DNA from: Bathynomus jamesi
Taxonomy: Eukaryota; Arthropoda; Malacostraca; Isopoda; Cirolanidae
Length of the DNA stretch: 64,000 nt
Assembly: GCA_023014485.1 (NCBI GenBank)
Contig: JAJOZX010002363.1
Coordinates: forward strand, 72,501 to 136,500
Direction: 5' to 3'
Under the pieces are notes generated by a model. It saw nothing but the letters and a program-made list of their open reading frames with translations, was not told the DNA's origin and did not search any database. Positions 29,133-43,899 of the stretch are shown in pieces. The translations under genes were made by a program, and so were the position numbers. Within the stretch, counting starts at the first letter, position 1. Each line of letters begins with the position of its first letter.

Positions 29133-29499
29133 TTAGTACGTCACTTCTGCTAAATTTTAGTGTTTAAAATACAAATGATTAAGAAGCAGAATGACCAAGT
29201 TTCGGGATGTTGGGATGGTTATGAAGCAATCCTAGTCATCATAATATTAGCTGGGCATTACATTATACCGTCTCAATATATACTGTAGACCAGGGGTTCC
29301 CAATTTATTTGAACCTCAGAACACTTTTCATTTCGCCAAGAACTTGCGGAACAGTTTTAAAATTTTTGGTGGTGCTAATTATTGAAGTGAAATATTTTGC
29401 ATCAAATTGAACAGCATAGTACTACATACAGGAAATAAACACTCAAAGTCTAAAGGAAACTATTTATTTTATTTCAGTTTAGTTAAAGCTTTAATCTTT

Positions 29500-31517
<2,018 letters not shown>

Positions 31518-31687
31518 CTAGCAATAATAAGGTATCATTAAATTTTGGACATTCAATTCATCCAGATAATGTACGATTTAAACTATATAGGTAACTGAAA
31601 AAATAAAAAATAAAATTAAAAATCGAAGCATTTTACTTTTTATAATTCATCATTTTACATTTTAATAGTTCTTTTAACAACAAAGGT

Positions 31688-31944
31688 TAAAGTTCGTTTG
31701 GGTTAACCCTTCATATTTAATACGAAATGTGTTTTTTCCTATGTAATTATGTCAGTTATTCACGAAAAATCACATTTATTTTCTGGGATTTGACTAACTT
31801 TTTGAGATAGAACTATTTATTTATTTCTCAAAAATTAGTCAAGTCCCAGAAAAATAAATGTGATTTTCGTGAATAACAGACAAAATTACTTAGGAAAAAA
31901 CACATTTCGTATTAAATATGAAGGGTTAACCCAAACGAACTTTT
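31688..31944. repeat. Small foldback repeat inside the hAT element
   Basis: Arms of about 110 bp begin TAAAGTTCGTTTGGGTTAAC and pair around an AT-rich loop (about 31800-31832). No open frame. Confidence 0.85.
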
Positions 31945-32586
31945 ACCACAACAAATTATATGCATATCAATTTTTTTATATCACTTTGACCACTCGATTA
32001 TCAGACCCCAGAACGCCTACATTATCATACCAAAAAACGTCTGAAAATAGTAAAGCAACAATCACTCCCTTGGAAAAAGCCTAAATACTCTTTTGAAGAT
32101 TAGAACCGACCCGCAATTTGCAAGTTTCCAAATGTCTCTTTTTTTCAGATGAGATGGATTTAACATAAATTCGAGGCGTGTTCCTTCTCGAAACGTACGA
32201 TTATTATTTATGCCAGAGAAAAGTAGATCATATCGTACATCCATCGAATCATAGAAAACTTGAATTTTAACCCTTTCACTCCTGTTTGCTCCTGGAAAAA
32301 TGCTTAGCTCTGGCCTCACAGAAAGTACCAAAAATGCATATTTTTACAAAATTAAGTAAACACTATTAAATAAAAAAAAGCAACATTGAATACTTCTTTA
32401 TATTACATGAGGGCACTGTGATTAGCATATCATCATACAAAAACCTTATTTTATACAAACAGTCATCATGAGCATTAGGCCTATTGTTGTTTGCAAAATG
32501 TAAATACCAAAGCAAAAGTTCATATCGATCTCTACTCAGAAACTAGACCAAATATTGGTGTATTTATAAGCATGTCCTTAGCCCAG

Positions 32587-33410
32587 CACTGTTCCCTCTA
32601 AGGTGTGCGCGTGTGCGCGCGCACACGCGTTGTGAAACCCGCGCACACAGCAAAATAAAATGCGCACAGGCTCAAGCGTGTCATGAGTCACGACAGTAAA
32701 TGAAGTAATTTTAAAAATTTCAGTTTAATGAATTCTATAAAGAACAAATTAAGAAACCGCTTGAAAGAAAATCATTTGAACATGCTCATGCGAATTAAAA
32801 GTTACCTGAATGATGACGGATGTATTAATCTTCATAGAGTTTATTTGGAATGAACAAATGCTAAAGATCGTAGGGAGAAATCATAATCATACTTTAATGA
32901 AAGACACTTTCATTTAATGCTATTTTGATTATATTTTATTTTACTGAATTTTATTATTTTTTATTTTATTCCTATTTTGTGAATGGATAAAATGATGTAT
33001 TAATCTTGATAGTCTATTTTAAATTGCTAAATGTTAAAAATTGTTTTGAGAAATGATAACTAAAATAGTCATTTTCAATTAATGTTATTTTTATTTTATT
33101 TCTTTATTTTGTTGAATTTTATTTTATTATTTTTTATTTTATTCATATTTTTAGAATGGATAAAATGTTTTCTTTTTTAAGAATATATAATATTGTAAAC
33201 AGTTTTTTAATATCCATTTAATAGTACCGTAATGATCAAGCTATCACCTTATGGAAATAATATTTATTAAGTATTTAATACTTATATATATTTCATTTTG
33301 AAGATAATAGCGCTCAGAAAAGTTTGCACAATTTTTCACCATGAATCTAAACGTAGGCACAACGAAAATTTCTTGCGCACACGGACTAAAAAAAATTAGA
33401 GGGAAAATTG
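32587..33410. mobile_element. hAT-type MITE
   Basis: Ends CACTGTTCCCTCTAAGG and GAGGGAAAATTG (complement CAATTTTCCCTC). The flanks TTAGCCCAG and TAAGCCCAG form an imperfect target duplication. The left end has a CG/CA-rich hairpin (GTGTGCGCGCGCACAC). Non-coding and very AT-rich inside. Confidence 0.7.
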
Positions 33411-34268
33411 TCTAAGCCCAGTATTCTTTTAGCGACTGTTTTTTATATCAGGCATCAGCAATGTCAGGGCGAGAAATATATACAACTCATATCACTAACA
33501 CAAAGTATGCGTATTATTTCATAATACGAAACAATCTCACTTGCGCTTGTCGCTCCAAGTTTTTACGTTGCGTCACTATCGTGTTACAAAGGGTACTGAT
33601 TATATAAGTGTTTGTTTCAATAAAATAAGTTCAAAACACTCACTAAAGTTGCCAAGTACTGCCATTGAGTTGCCAATAAGTAAATAAATACTTTTTTTAG
33701 GAAAAACGTAAATCTACGTGGCTCGGCTGTATCTGTTTATTAAAAATACAAATATTTTCAATAAATATAATTTAAAAATTTGTTTAAATTATCAAAAATA
33801 ACTCGCGGAACACTAAAACACTTCTCACGGTACACAAGTGTTCCGCGGAACACAATTTGGGAACCCCTGCTGTAGACTATAGAGAACGACTAATTCGGCA
33901 AATATCCCAAATCATGGCATGATACCTAAGTTATTTTGACGCAGGTCTAAATTATTTGCTCAAATGCAATGATTGATATTAAGTAATTGTTGGGAATTGT
34001 TGTCAATATTGTTGTTTGTGATACATATCCTACGTGAAGAATCTAATGACCAAATTCCTCAGTGAACCTCTCACGCGCTCGCATTTCGAGGAAGTCACGG
34101 TCGTCTCACTAATAGATAGTTTATCCATTGTTTTAAGTGGTAACCTATTAAACGAACTATGTTAACCTGTTCCATCTTATGAAAGTCATTAGTCTAAAGC
34201 AAGATTGGTGGGCCGTGAATCAGAGAAATTTGCATTTGATTTGTTCATCGTAATTATTACGTAATATA

Positions 34269-34489
34269 GTATACTGTATATAGTAGTATATAAGAGTTTA
34301 TTGGTAGCATATCATATGACAATTCCCATAAACATGTGATGGCCTCGATGTTGCCAGTTTTTATTTTTTTCCTGAAACTATTACCTTCTCATAGTTTGTT
34401 TCAACAATGAATATATTATCATCTCCACGAACGTAGACATTGCAAGAAAAGATTCTAACTAAGGATAAGTAAAGTTCTTTCATGGTCAC
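34269..34489. repeat. Dispersed repeat, copy 1 (copy 2 at 57085-57305)
   Basis: About 220 bp from ATACTGTATATAGTAGTATA to CATGGTCAC, about 98% like the second copy in direct orientation. No TIR or ORF. Confidence 0.85.
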
Positions 34490-34586
34490 AATATATACTT
34501 TTATAGATGTCAAACATAAAAATATAATAAAATTCTATATTAACATAAATATATATTCGATACACATTTACGTCATGGCTTTAACA

Positions 34587-34830
34587 TCAGTAATTCGTAT
34601 AGCTTCCTCCAGCATCAATAATTTCTTGCAATCGTTGCGGCATAGAAGAGGCCAGATTGTAGGGAATGTTTGGTGTTCGACGTAAGCTCTCCCAACTATT
34701 CCTCGTGTGAGCTAAAAGTGCTTCAAATGTTCTTTCATTGCGTTGCTCCCATTCGTTAATCATTATTGCCCAAAGGTTTTCAATCGGATTCATATCAGGA
34801 GAACGTGGTGACAGAATTAGATTAATAATC
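34587..34830 (-). pseudogene. Tc1/mariner transposase C-terminal fragment
   Basis: SPRSPDMNPIENLWAIMINE contains the terminal Glu block of a DD34E transposase. The C-terminus follows (LRRTPNIPYNLASSMPQRLQ) and stops normally. The rest of the element is missing on both sides. Confidence 0.85.
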
Positions 34831-35276
34831 TCTGGCTCCCTTTCCTCCTCCCTTCGTAATTCCCACCCAACCTCGTTTCCTTCGACATAGCAACGCTTAC
34901 CTCCATCCTCATTCCACTTCCTTCATTAAGCCTATTATCGCTTTTACTGTCCCTTCCTTCCATCCTTCAATGCCAGCGTTCTTAAACCTAGCACATAAAT
35001 TATATAATTTGGAATCTAACACCTTAGATCTCTACGCATTTATGTTACTTCAAGACGCCTGTCTCTTAGGGGAATCTAAGTGTTGACAGTGGGCTTGAGG
35101 GGTAGTCTATAGATTATTACAGATGACCTTGAACGCTCCAACTATTTAAAAATGATTATTTATTACGCACATCATATGGCATAATACACACATGAATTTA
35201 AGTATCTTACGCTATAGGAATGGAATTGAATCCTACCAGAGTTAAAAAGTCGCAAAATATGATAAATTAGTTTGTA
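34831..35276. other. No recognisable feature
   Basis: Pyrimidine-rich stretch (34840-34990), then AT-rich DNA. No gene, repeat or RNA recognised. Confidence 0.4.
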
Positions 35277-35510
35277 TTAAGAGGTTACTAAGAGAAAAGG
35301 ATTTGGGATAGAGCGGAAGGCAGAGAGTATATTTTCTCGAGTTTCGGTTATTATTAACGTTATATGGATACATTGCCATGCGGTGTGATCAGAGAGAGAG
35401 AGAGAGAGAGAGTTACAAGGAGTTACAAGGAGAAGTACCTCAAAAGGCCTTGCGGCCCATACCGAGGAGGTACCAATGACAACGGGTGCCAGGGAAAATT
35501 TTCTACACAC

Positions 35511-36030
35511 TCAAATAGTGTGCAAGATTTGGTCTAACCTTTTCTTGAAATGATCCACAGAGGAACTGTTCACAACTTCTGAAGGTAAACTGTTCCACGT
35601 GTCACAGATCTTATACGTAAAGTAATTCCCACACACACTAGTCCTAAACCGTTTCAAATCCAACTTCCAACCATTGTTGCGAGTTGGGTTATCATTTAAA
35701 CTAAACATGCTTCTAAAATCGACATCGTTGAACCCGCCTAAGAGCTTGAAAACCTCGATGAGTTGACCGCGCAGCCTCCGAGTTTCCAGCGAAAACAAGT
35801 TCAGGGCGCGTAACCGTCGATTGTAGCCCAAATGCCTAACGGAAGGGATTAACTTTGTGACCCTCGCCTGCACTCGCTCCAGCCTCTCAATATCTTTCCT
35901 GAGGGTGGACGACCAGAACTGCACAGCATACTCCAGGTGCGGCCGAACCAGGGAATTGTACAGAGAGAGCACAATCTCCTTGTTCCGAAACTGAAATTGC
36001 CTCCTGATATAACCCAACAGAGAGAGAGAG
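35511..36030 (-). pseudogene. Non-LTR retrotransposon (LINE) reverse transcriptase, C-terminal end
   Basis: LGYIRRQFQFRNKEIVLSLY, then LEYAVQFWSSTL, LERVQARVTKLIPS, LRALNLFSLETRRL and a final WNSLPSEVVNSSSVDHFKK give the C-terminal domain after the RT of a jockey/CR1/L2-type LINE. The 5' part is lost: upstream the frame runs into (GA)n and (CA)n (36019-36080). (GA)n also lies 3' of the gene (35390-35412). The end of this frame is related to the repeat clusters in the palindrome arms. Confidence 0.85.
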
Positions 36031-36323
36031 AGAGAGAGAGACACACACACACAGAGACACACACACAGAGACACACACACAGAGCTTTTAAATCACACCT
36101 TTTAAATGGTTTGTGGGTAAGGGCTTCACGTATGTTATTCTAGTCCAGGGTAGTTTATGTGGAGGTGTTAACGTAACTTGCACTTGGGACTGTTAATTGT
36201 AAGACAACTACCATAGCTGGGACTGAGACACGTTATCGCCTGCATACTCTATATATATATATCTATATACGTACAGTATGTCTCTCTGTATAAATAGATA
36301 GAGTGATCGACACAATGATAATG

Positions 36324-36464
36324 TGGACGTCATTGATGGGGTTAGAGCAATTATGTGCACCAATCCGAACACACCTCCGCTGCCATAAGGACCGCCCATT
36401 TTATACCTAATAGACTAGCTTGGGACGAGACAGACGCGCGAGACTTATTGTAAGCACTGTACAT
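36324..36464 (-). repeat. Inverted-repeat partner 2
   Basis: Reverse complement of 28993-29132, with TATAAAATGGGCGG on the minus strand. The 7.2 kb between the partners contains a hAT element, a Tc1 fragment and a LINE fragment. Confidence 0.8.
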
Positions 36465-38046
36465 TCTGTGTGATTGATGTAAATACTGTGACTGACTGGT
36501 GTGAAAGAAAAGTGAAAACAAATACGTTTATTATGAGAATTATGAGGAATTGTGAACAGTCGATAAATTAGAGAAATGATAATTAAAGTAATGTGAATAG
36601 GCGCTAACTATGATGACTGCAACTAGAAAGGTTCTTGATGAAAAATCTCTCAACTTTCAGTACCTATTTCCCACTGAATCTATTTAAAAATGCCAACTCC
36701 CACAAACTCAACATCCCGTTTTCTTTAACTGCATCTATTAAGAATTTTTTTTTTTTTTTTACCCGAACCTTCTTATTTCGATGTATATATATATATATTA
36801 TATATATATTAATATATATAAATATATATATATACAGGGGTTAGACAAAATAATATGAACACCCGCCGATTTCACCGGTTATCTTTACGGACTGCTCAGA
36901 CACAAAGTAAACGGTCAAATGACTAGCAAACCTATTTAAATGCGTAACAGAGAGTGTATACGTCATGTTATAACCCTCACGTTGTTTTTACAGATCTGAG
37001 TGAATTATGAATTAGCAGTTATGAAAGACCTGTCAGACTTCCAAAGAGGGCAAATTGTCGGAGCGCGGATGGCTGGTGCATCGGTGACGAAAACCGCTCA
37101 GATGTTCAATGTATCCAGAGGAACTGTCTCTATGGTCATGTCTGCATACCAAAAACATGGAAAGACAAGCACCGACAAATGCAATAGTGAACGCAAGAAG
37201 AAGCTGTGTGATCGAGACCGCCGGGTGCTAAAGCGCATTGTGACAAAGAACCATAAGACCACAGCTCCAAAAGTGACTGCAAAGCTTAACCAGCATCTTG
37301 CAAGCCCGGTATCGACCAGAACTGTACGTCGCGAGCTCCATGGAGCTGGATACCATGGGAGGGCTGCAATTGCCAAACCCTTCCTTTCGCACATCAACAT
37401 TGAGCGGCGCAGAAAATGGTGTAATGACCATAAGAATTGGTCAATGGACCGGTGGAAGAATGTAGTCTACTCCGACGAATCCTCCTTTACGCTATTTCCA
37501 TGTTCCGGTCGAGTTTACGTCTGGAGACAGCCTAAAGATGCTTATGACCCCGACTGCCTGACCCCGACTGCCTGACCCCAACCGTTAAGCATGGAGGCGG
37601 ATCTGTGATGGTTTGGGCAGCAATATCGTGGAATACTCTTGGCCCAGCTGTAGTACTGCATGGTAGGGTTAACGCCCAGGTCTCTCTGTCAATATTGGCT
37701 GACCAGGTCCATCCCATTAGGGTGTGTCAATTTGGGAGGTGAAAATTAATTTTTGCCAATTCCTTCACTGAGGGGTTTTAAAAATATGTTTTTGGATGTG
37801 AAGAATTCAAATCTGCTATTATTTTTGTGATTGCTCAACACTTAGCTTGGTAAATCTACGTTTGATTAAAAAGCACATAAATTGCTCTCGGAAAACAACA
37901 TTTATTAATTTTAGCTTATCAAAATATCAGGTAATGCTATAAAAATTTTAGTTTCTCTGCATAAAACATATCCTAGTAATCATAAAACATATCCTTGTAA
38001 TCATAAAACAACATTAGAAAGTAATGACATCAGTAAAAAAAAATAT

Positions 38047-39762
38047 TTAAACAACAAGTTTCATCAAGTCTTGCTTTGATTCGTTCTTGGACATCAGCCG
38101 CCGACTTGCTTCTTGGCCTCTGATATAGCCCTCACGTTTCTCATGTGTATACACCCTGCCTGCTGCCTCTGTGACTTGTTTTACACACCTCTCTATTGAC
38201 TGAGCATGACAGGGCCACTGTGGAACTTGCATAGGCTTGTGAAAGAACTTCTTTACTTCCGCTGTAGTCAGTTTACATGTCAAAGGAGGTTCAAATACCC
38301 CGTCAGACCAGTCTGTCAGCTCCAACACGGAAGAAGCACTGGGGTTGATGGAAGGTGTCTTCCTGGGACGTACAGAAAGATTTCCAAGTGTGTCATCTTC
38401 TCCACCCCTCATGTCAACAATCTTTTGGACACCAGCTCTCCTCTCCTCACTGTCATCTGAGCACAAGAGTGTCTGGATTATCATTTCGCTGAATGCATAC
38501 CATGCTGAGCGCTTGATGGTTGGCAAAACAGCATCCACTACAGCCTTCTTTTGCAGCCTAACTAGCCGCAGCTGAAACAAGATGTGGCGTGGGCCTTCCA
38601 CCCAAGAGTGTTTTACTTTGATTTTGAACCAACAGGGGTAGTACACACCAACAATGTATTCCACTATCAGTCTTAAGTTGTTGAGGGTTTTGCCTTTAAG
38701 GCCATGTTTTGAAACCCATATGCGACAAGGCCTGTTTGCTGTTGTCAACCACCTTGAATGGCTCACTGGACCAATTTCAAGAAGGGCCAGATCTGTGGGA
38801 AGTTCTCCTGTCCTTATGGCCTGTGTGATCCTATACCCGTACGCTTGATCAGTAGAGAGATCCTTTACGACATTGTCACTCAGTGAAGTAAGAGGCTCTC
38901 CAATTGAGAGTTTGGTGAATGAAGGATCAATTTCAAGTTCGGTTGCAGTGTCTAGCATCTTGCCAATGTTACCTGTCCACTTGTTGTTAGACAAGGTCTT
39001 CCCATCCAGTGCTGTGATCAAGTGCCGCAGGGGTAACTCGTTAGTGTGGAGGGCACAAACCAACCAGATCAGCTTACGGCAAAGCTTGACCTCTACCCAA
39101 TGCATGAAACCACCCTCCCAGCCAGTGTTAACATTTGTAGAATCACCTCCAATGGCCTGCAGGCTTTTATCAATGCCCTTCTTCTTCATGAAATCTACAA
39201 GATTATCAGCAATAACTTCAGCAGGTTTTTTTCTCGTTGAGCCTTTCTCAGGAGTGAAGTGGTAGAGATATCTTCCACCTGGCTCACTGCACACAGAATA
39301 ATGCTCTTCTTTGATGATGCTGGGGAACTGACGATCTGAATTGTCTGCTTTCAGCATAACTTTAGTTGTATCTTGACGGCCGTCAAAGAAGATGCAGTCA
39401 ATTTCACCCTTCTTACAAAGATCATCAAATTCCTGATCCAGGGATCTCATAACTTTTTCTTGGGCCCTCTTGACTTTATTGTGATCAACTACAAGTCTCT
39501 TGTCTTCTTCAGTGATCAAGCCAGCATCCATAAAGGCAGCAGTGGTGATGGCAGCTGTGGCACGCAGGCCAACACCATATCTGATGCTATGCATAGCAAC
39601 ATTAGGTAATTCTAATGTGTTGTACTCTGGCTTTTTATTGGAAGTTGAAGACGTGCTTGGTATTTCTAATGTCACTTCATAACTTCCATCCTTTCCATCT
39701 TGAGCATCAGCTATTTGTTCTTCATTTTCATCATCAGAGAAAATTATTTCATTTGATGGCAT
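38047..39762 (-). CDS. hAT-like transposase of element B, main exon (571 aa)
   Basis: An uninterrupted 571-codon frame from MPSNEIIFSDDENEEQ. Visible: a possible first catalytic Asp in CIFFDGRQDTTKV, a second in IGGDSTNVNTGWEGG, a C-x2-H pair in WLVCALHTNELPLRHLI (the arrangement seen in hAT RNase H-fold transposases), and SRWLTTANRPCRIWVSKHG followed by VGVYYPCWFKIKVKHSW. The family is common in invertebrates as an unnamed protein; hAT placement rests on the C-x2-H pair, the CRHH-type pair in element C and the 8-9-bp duplications. The real protein needs an upstream exon. Confidence 0.75.
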   Translation of the reverse strand: MPSNEIIFSDDENEEQIADAQDGKDGSYEVTLEIPSTSSTSNKKPEYNTLELPNVAMHSIRYGVGLRATAAITTAAFMDAGLITEEDKRLVVDHNKVKRAQEKVMRSLDQEFDDLCKKGEIDCIFFDGRQDTTKVMLKADNSDRQFPSIIKEEHYSVCSEPGGRYLYHFTPEKGSTRKKPAEVIADNLVDFMKKKGIDKSLQAIGGDSTNVNTGWEGGFMHWVEVKLCRKLIWLVCALHTNELPLRHLITALDGKTLSNNKWTGNIGKMLDTATELEIDPSFTKLSIGEPLTSLSDNVVKDLSTDQAYGYRITQAIRTGELPTDLALLEIGPVSHSRWLTTANRPCRIWVSKHGLKGKTLNNLRLIVEYIVGVYYPCWFKIKVKHSWVEGPRHILFQLRLVRLQKKAVVDAVLPTIKRSAWYAFSEMIIQTLLCSDDSEERRAGVQKIVDMRGGEDDTLGNLSVRPRKTPSINPSASSVLELTDWSDGVFEPPLTCKLTTAEVKKFFHKPMQVPQWPCHAQSIERCVKQVTEAAGRVYTHEKREGYIRGQEASRRLMSKNESKQDLMKLVV

Positions 39763-39919
39763 TGAAACATCCTGCTTATTGTCTGCTTATATTCAGCAAG
39801 CCTTCTTCTTTCGTCTTCTTGCCGCTTCTGCTTTTTGACTTGTCTGTTGTGTTCAGGTTGATCTGGCAAGCCAATCTGATGTGGTCCAATAGAACCAACT
39901 TGTCTCTCTGACCTTTAAT

Positions 39920-40426
39920 GAAAGCAAGTTCCTTCACAGGGATCTTCATCTCCTAGGGCATGTACAGTTAATGTGAGTTTCGTTTTTGCAACCAGCATCT
40001 GCAAGGCAGCCAAATTCAGAGCAGAGAACAATTTTACACTTGCAACTGAGATGTCAAAAAGCTTGTCAAGTTTTGCAATGAAAGCCTCTTTGACATGTAG
40101 CTTTCCTCTCCCGAGAGATATGTTTTTGGCCTGCTCCCAGCTCTCTTGGATCTTGTTTAAGATTGTGACTCGTGAATTTACAACGGGGGCTACAAAAGAA
40201 CTGTTTGCTCGTTCCCACTTTCAAGCACTTTAGGGTAAATGTCCTTTGCAAGACTGGCTTCTGGGTAGTTTCTCACATCCTCACCACTTTGTTCTCTTAG
40301 CAGTAGTCCATATTTCAGAACGTCTCGCAGAGTTGGGAGTTCAGAGGGCAACAACTCTCTACCAGTTCCAATTAGGTTGCTCATATGTGTGAATGTCCCC
40401 AGTCTTGTCCTCCTTTTAGAAGCCAT
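39920..40426 (-). pseudogene. hAT-like transposase of element B, 5' exons
   Basis: MASKRRTRLGTFTHMSNLIG starts a segment that continues as SRVTILNKIQESWEQAKNIS and then a Cys-rich patch (DISVCKCKIVLCSEFGC, then INCTC) likely to bind zinc. The frame must change or splice near 40200 and 40000 before reaching the main exon. I cannot settle which breaks are introns. Confidence 0.5.
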
Positions 40427-40547
40427 TGTAGGTCAATTCCCACTGGTTAGGATGGTAGCACTGACGGACAAGTAATCTTCAGCACACTGATGAATATGTT
40501 TCAACCTGTGAAATAAGCAAAAACAGCAGTGCATTATATATACAGTA

Positions 40548-43500
40548 GGGTGTGACAGTTGCCCCAACTTTGTCCTACAATGCTGTTCAAAATTTTGGTG
40601 TTGCATATTGACATAAAAAATAACCACGTGCAATTTTTTGAAGATTCATGCATATTCGAGTGAGCACCAGCAATTTGAAAAATAGTGATTTTGCTTATAC
40701 GGCATACGCGCCTATATATGAGATTACACAACCATCATAAGGGATATTAACACAAATCATTTGCCTGTCTTAATTAAAAGCTGTTATCACTAACACAAAA
40801 AAGTTAATCATTCTTATTCTCTCATGGTACATTAAGGGGTTTTATCATATATTCACAAGGTATTATTTCTCTAGAGAAAGAAACCATGATTTCTGTTCAG
40901 AAACAGATGATCGTTTGCGCTGATTAGGAACGCGGAGTCTGTCATTTTCAACTACTTGAAGGACTTCTTGAAAGCGCTCCTCATCCCTGGCAACATTAAG
41001 AAAGTCATGGCAAAGTTTTACAACACGCTCTGCAGCCTCATTGACGACCTGAAGCTTGTCCACAACCCGTTTCATGTTCAGGTAGTCATCATGATCCGCC
41101 CATTCACTGGCTGGACTGTGGAGAAACTGATAGGGCATGCCTAAAATGGTGAAGAACCGGCTTGAGTCAGGCCCAATTTGGTCCACCAGGGCAGTGCCAC
41201 TTTCTGGACAGGGGGAAGATATGGCTTTCCATAGCCCCCATGATTGAGCCCCACTCTCTTAGTAACTTCAGTGCCTTCATGGCAAAGAAGGGCCTTCCTC
41301 ATCTCCTCTTTTGTCCTTTCTTGTACTTGGGACGAGAACAAAGCCAGTGGGGCCAACTCCTCAGTTAGGTACCAAGTGTGTCTACCGAGTGCCACACGTG
41401 CTTTGTCAACTATTGTTGTGTCATATGGGGCAAATTCAGCCAAGGTTTCGACCAAATTCAAGTCATTCAGTGGTGTACTTGCTGGAACGGGGCAAACAAT
41501 CCACCATGGGACATAAACAGCGACTGTGAACACAGCAAACCGTTCTAACTTGCTGATTTGACTTTGTCACAACCTCAGCTTTGGGAAACTGCTCTTTGAT
41601 CTGGCCTGACAAAAGAACAATCTTGAGGGTATAGAGCAGTTTAGCCATCCACCTTGCTTTGTGAAGTGCGCCAGGGTAGACCATTGTGAAGTTCACTGGC
41701 TCGGATCCTTTAGTTACAAGCAGCAGACAAAGCTCTACCAGCTCCTTGTAGTCGCCACGTGTAAATGGTTGGGCTAGAGATTCACGGAAGAAGTCAGCCA
41801 TCTGCTGGCACTCCTCAAACACTCCAGGCATTGCGGGGTAGTAGTATTTCTTTTTTTCATTGTACGCCAGTTGAGAGAAATGGTTCTTGAACCTAGAAAT
41901 GCAATTATTGGGATTATTGTATTTCGTACTAATCTATAATATTGTTTTAGGGGTATTAAGATTGATATGATCGATCATTTGCTTGGTGTTAGTATATCTT
42001 ATAAGTCTAATAAAAGAAATTCCACTAAATTTTTCATTAGATAATAATATTCCTTGTTATTTTGTAAAGCTTATGACTCACCTCTGGAAAACCATTATGT
42101 TTGGACTTGAAGAGCCCTCCACTTTCAAGCAATCCCAGCAAACACCTAGGATGACTTCGCCCACATGCCTGCGACAGGCGCACCAGAATACGGCACGCTC
42201 TAATTCCTTTTGGAGGGAGACGCAAGCAGCTGTTTTTTGTCCTGAAAAAAAAGTAATTGTAGTTTAAGGCCACCATTTCAGGCACGTGCTTTTTGCAGAT
42301 TTCTGTTAAATCATTCACTGTATTTTGGTATTAATGTTGTGATAAATTCACGCTGATGTTTGAAATAGGTTTACCTGTATTGGATGAAGTTGTGTCGAAA
42401 ACCATACCAACGACATTCTGTTCACACTCCCAATCGACCAGAAGTTGTTTGGTTGCTGTTGATATCAAGTCTCCTTGAACCAGGCCAGCTTTTTGAGTCA
42501 AGTGCGGAAGAGGTGGGACTCCAAGAAGCTTTGTGCCATTGACACCAGACACAAGAATGGGCAGGCAGTCATCAGTGCCTTTGGAATCCAGCATGTCCAT
42601 AAGTTTACCATCCCAGTGCACCAGTAGTTTGTCTGATGGTTGCCATTCATCCATGATTTTTAAACTTATTTCTGACACGATGGAAGCTCAGTATCGGTGG
42701 GCCGTCCTTGCATTTAGACTCAGCTTTGATGTATCTCCACCACATGCAGATACAAGGGAGTACACAATTGCACTCAGCTGGGTCGGCGAGATGTTGTTTC
42801 GAACACTGCATGAAACAAGTTCTGCCGACTTCAGAATATGATGGGGCACAAAAATTGAAACTCCCTCTTTCACTGTTCTCTGATGTTTTCTCTTTGGTTC
42901 AGCAGTGCTGGCCTCATCAATGTCATCATCCCCATCAGAGCTAATAGGTGAATCGATATCAGCCTGTACATTCTCAGCATGATCACATTGCTCTCTCTCT
43001 TGTCGCTTCTCTTCTCGCATCTGCCTTTTCTGTCGCTTCTGAACCTTTTCTGTGAGTATTTTGTTTACCCCAGAGTAGGTAGCTACTCTGTCACTTAGCA
43101 TGCTTTTCATAAAGAGTATGTCAGTATCGATGGCATCTTGTTCGGCCTGAGTTTTCCCCTTTTTCGCAGCCGCCATGTCTTTCAGCACTGTGTTCTTATA
43201 AAATTTCATCGTCAGGCTCAATTCTGATTTAAACTTCATAATTCCAGGATCATCAGCCCGTCTTCTATCCTCATTCTTTTTCATAAGCATCATGTAGTCT
43301 TTGTCATAGTAAGTTTTAATCACTCGGCCAATATTGTTCCTGCCTGTAATGGTCGGGACATTCGCCTTCTGGTAATGCAAAAGCACATTGTCAATGGTGG
43401 CAGATAAAGCCTGGTCCCAATGCATATCCCGAAGGTTTGCTAACAGACATAGTAAGACCTGCCTATTAGTTGGCAGTTTGCAGCCCTTTATTTCCTTTTC

Positions 43501-43899
43501 TTCTTCTCGGGGTACGGTGCCCAATAACATTCTGACATACTCATCATCTTGCCGTGTATCCATGATTAAATTCTCTATTCACAACATCAAATCACTGTCA
43601 AGGGAAAAGAAAAGAGCATCATTAAAATTAAATGCAATAAAATAATACGTGGAAAATTTGTGGGTCAGCGTTCCAGACCCGGAAATGAAAATCTGATAAA
43701 ATGTGCTATTTTCACACTTATTTATGAAGTTCATAAGCTGAAATAGAAATACTTGCTGGTACGACGGTGCTAGCTCAAACATACACTGATCTCCAAGAAA
43801 ATTTACAGGGGTGTTTCCTAGATAAATACACAACACTAAAACTTTGAACAGCATTGTAGGACCATTTTTTGATTTTTGGAGGGCAACAGTCACACCCTA
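40548..43899 (-). mobile_element. hAT-like element C nested in B
   Basis: Ends TAGGGTGTGACAGTTGCC and complement, with ATATACAG duplicated at 40540-40547 and 43900-43907. The termini closely resemble those of B, so this is a relative inserted into a relative. Confidence 0.9.
40863..43563 (-). pseudogene. hAT-like transposase of element C (multi-exon)
   Basis: Exon 1 runs from 43563 (MDTRQDDEYVRMLLG) to 42375. It holds a coiled Lys/Arg-rich stretch, VHWDGKLMD (first Asp) and MVFDTTSSNTG (second Asp). An in-frame TGA at 42688-42690 interrupts it. A GT-AG intron spans 42242-42374, ending in a TTTTTTTTCAG acceptor. Exon 2 (42082-42241) carries AVFWCACRRHVGEVILG, the C-x2-H pair. Exon 3 starts near 41892 and runs through MADFFRESLAQPFTRGDY to a C-terminus at 40863, with frameshifts near 41525 and 41185. 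Confidence 0.75.

Noticed and set aside
38047..39762. 571-aa ORF as a host gene
   Set aside because: It lies between clear TAGGGTG terminal repeats with a target duplication and has transposase-like motifs.
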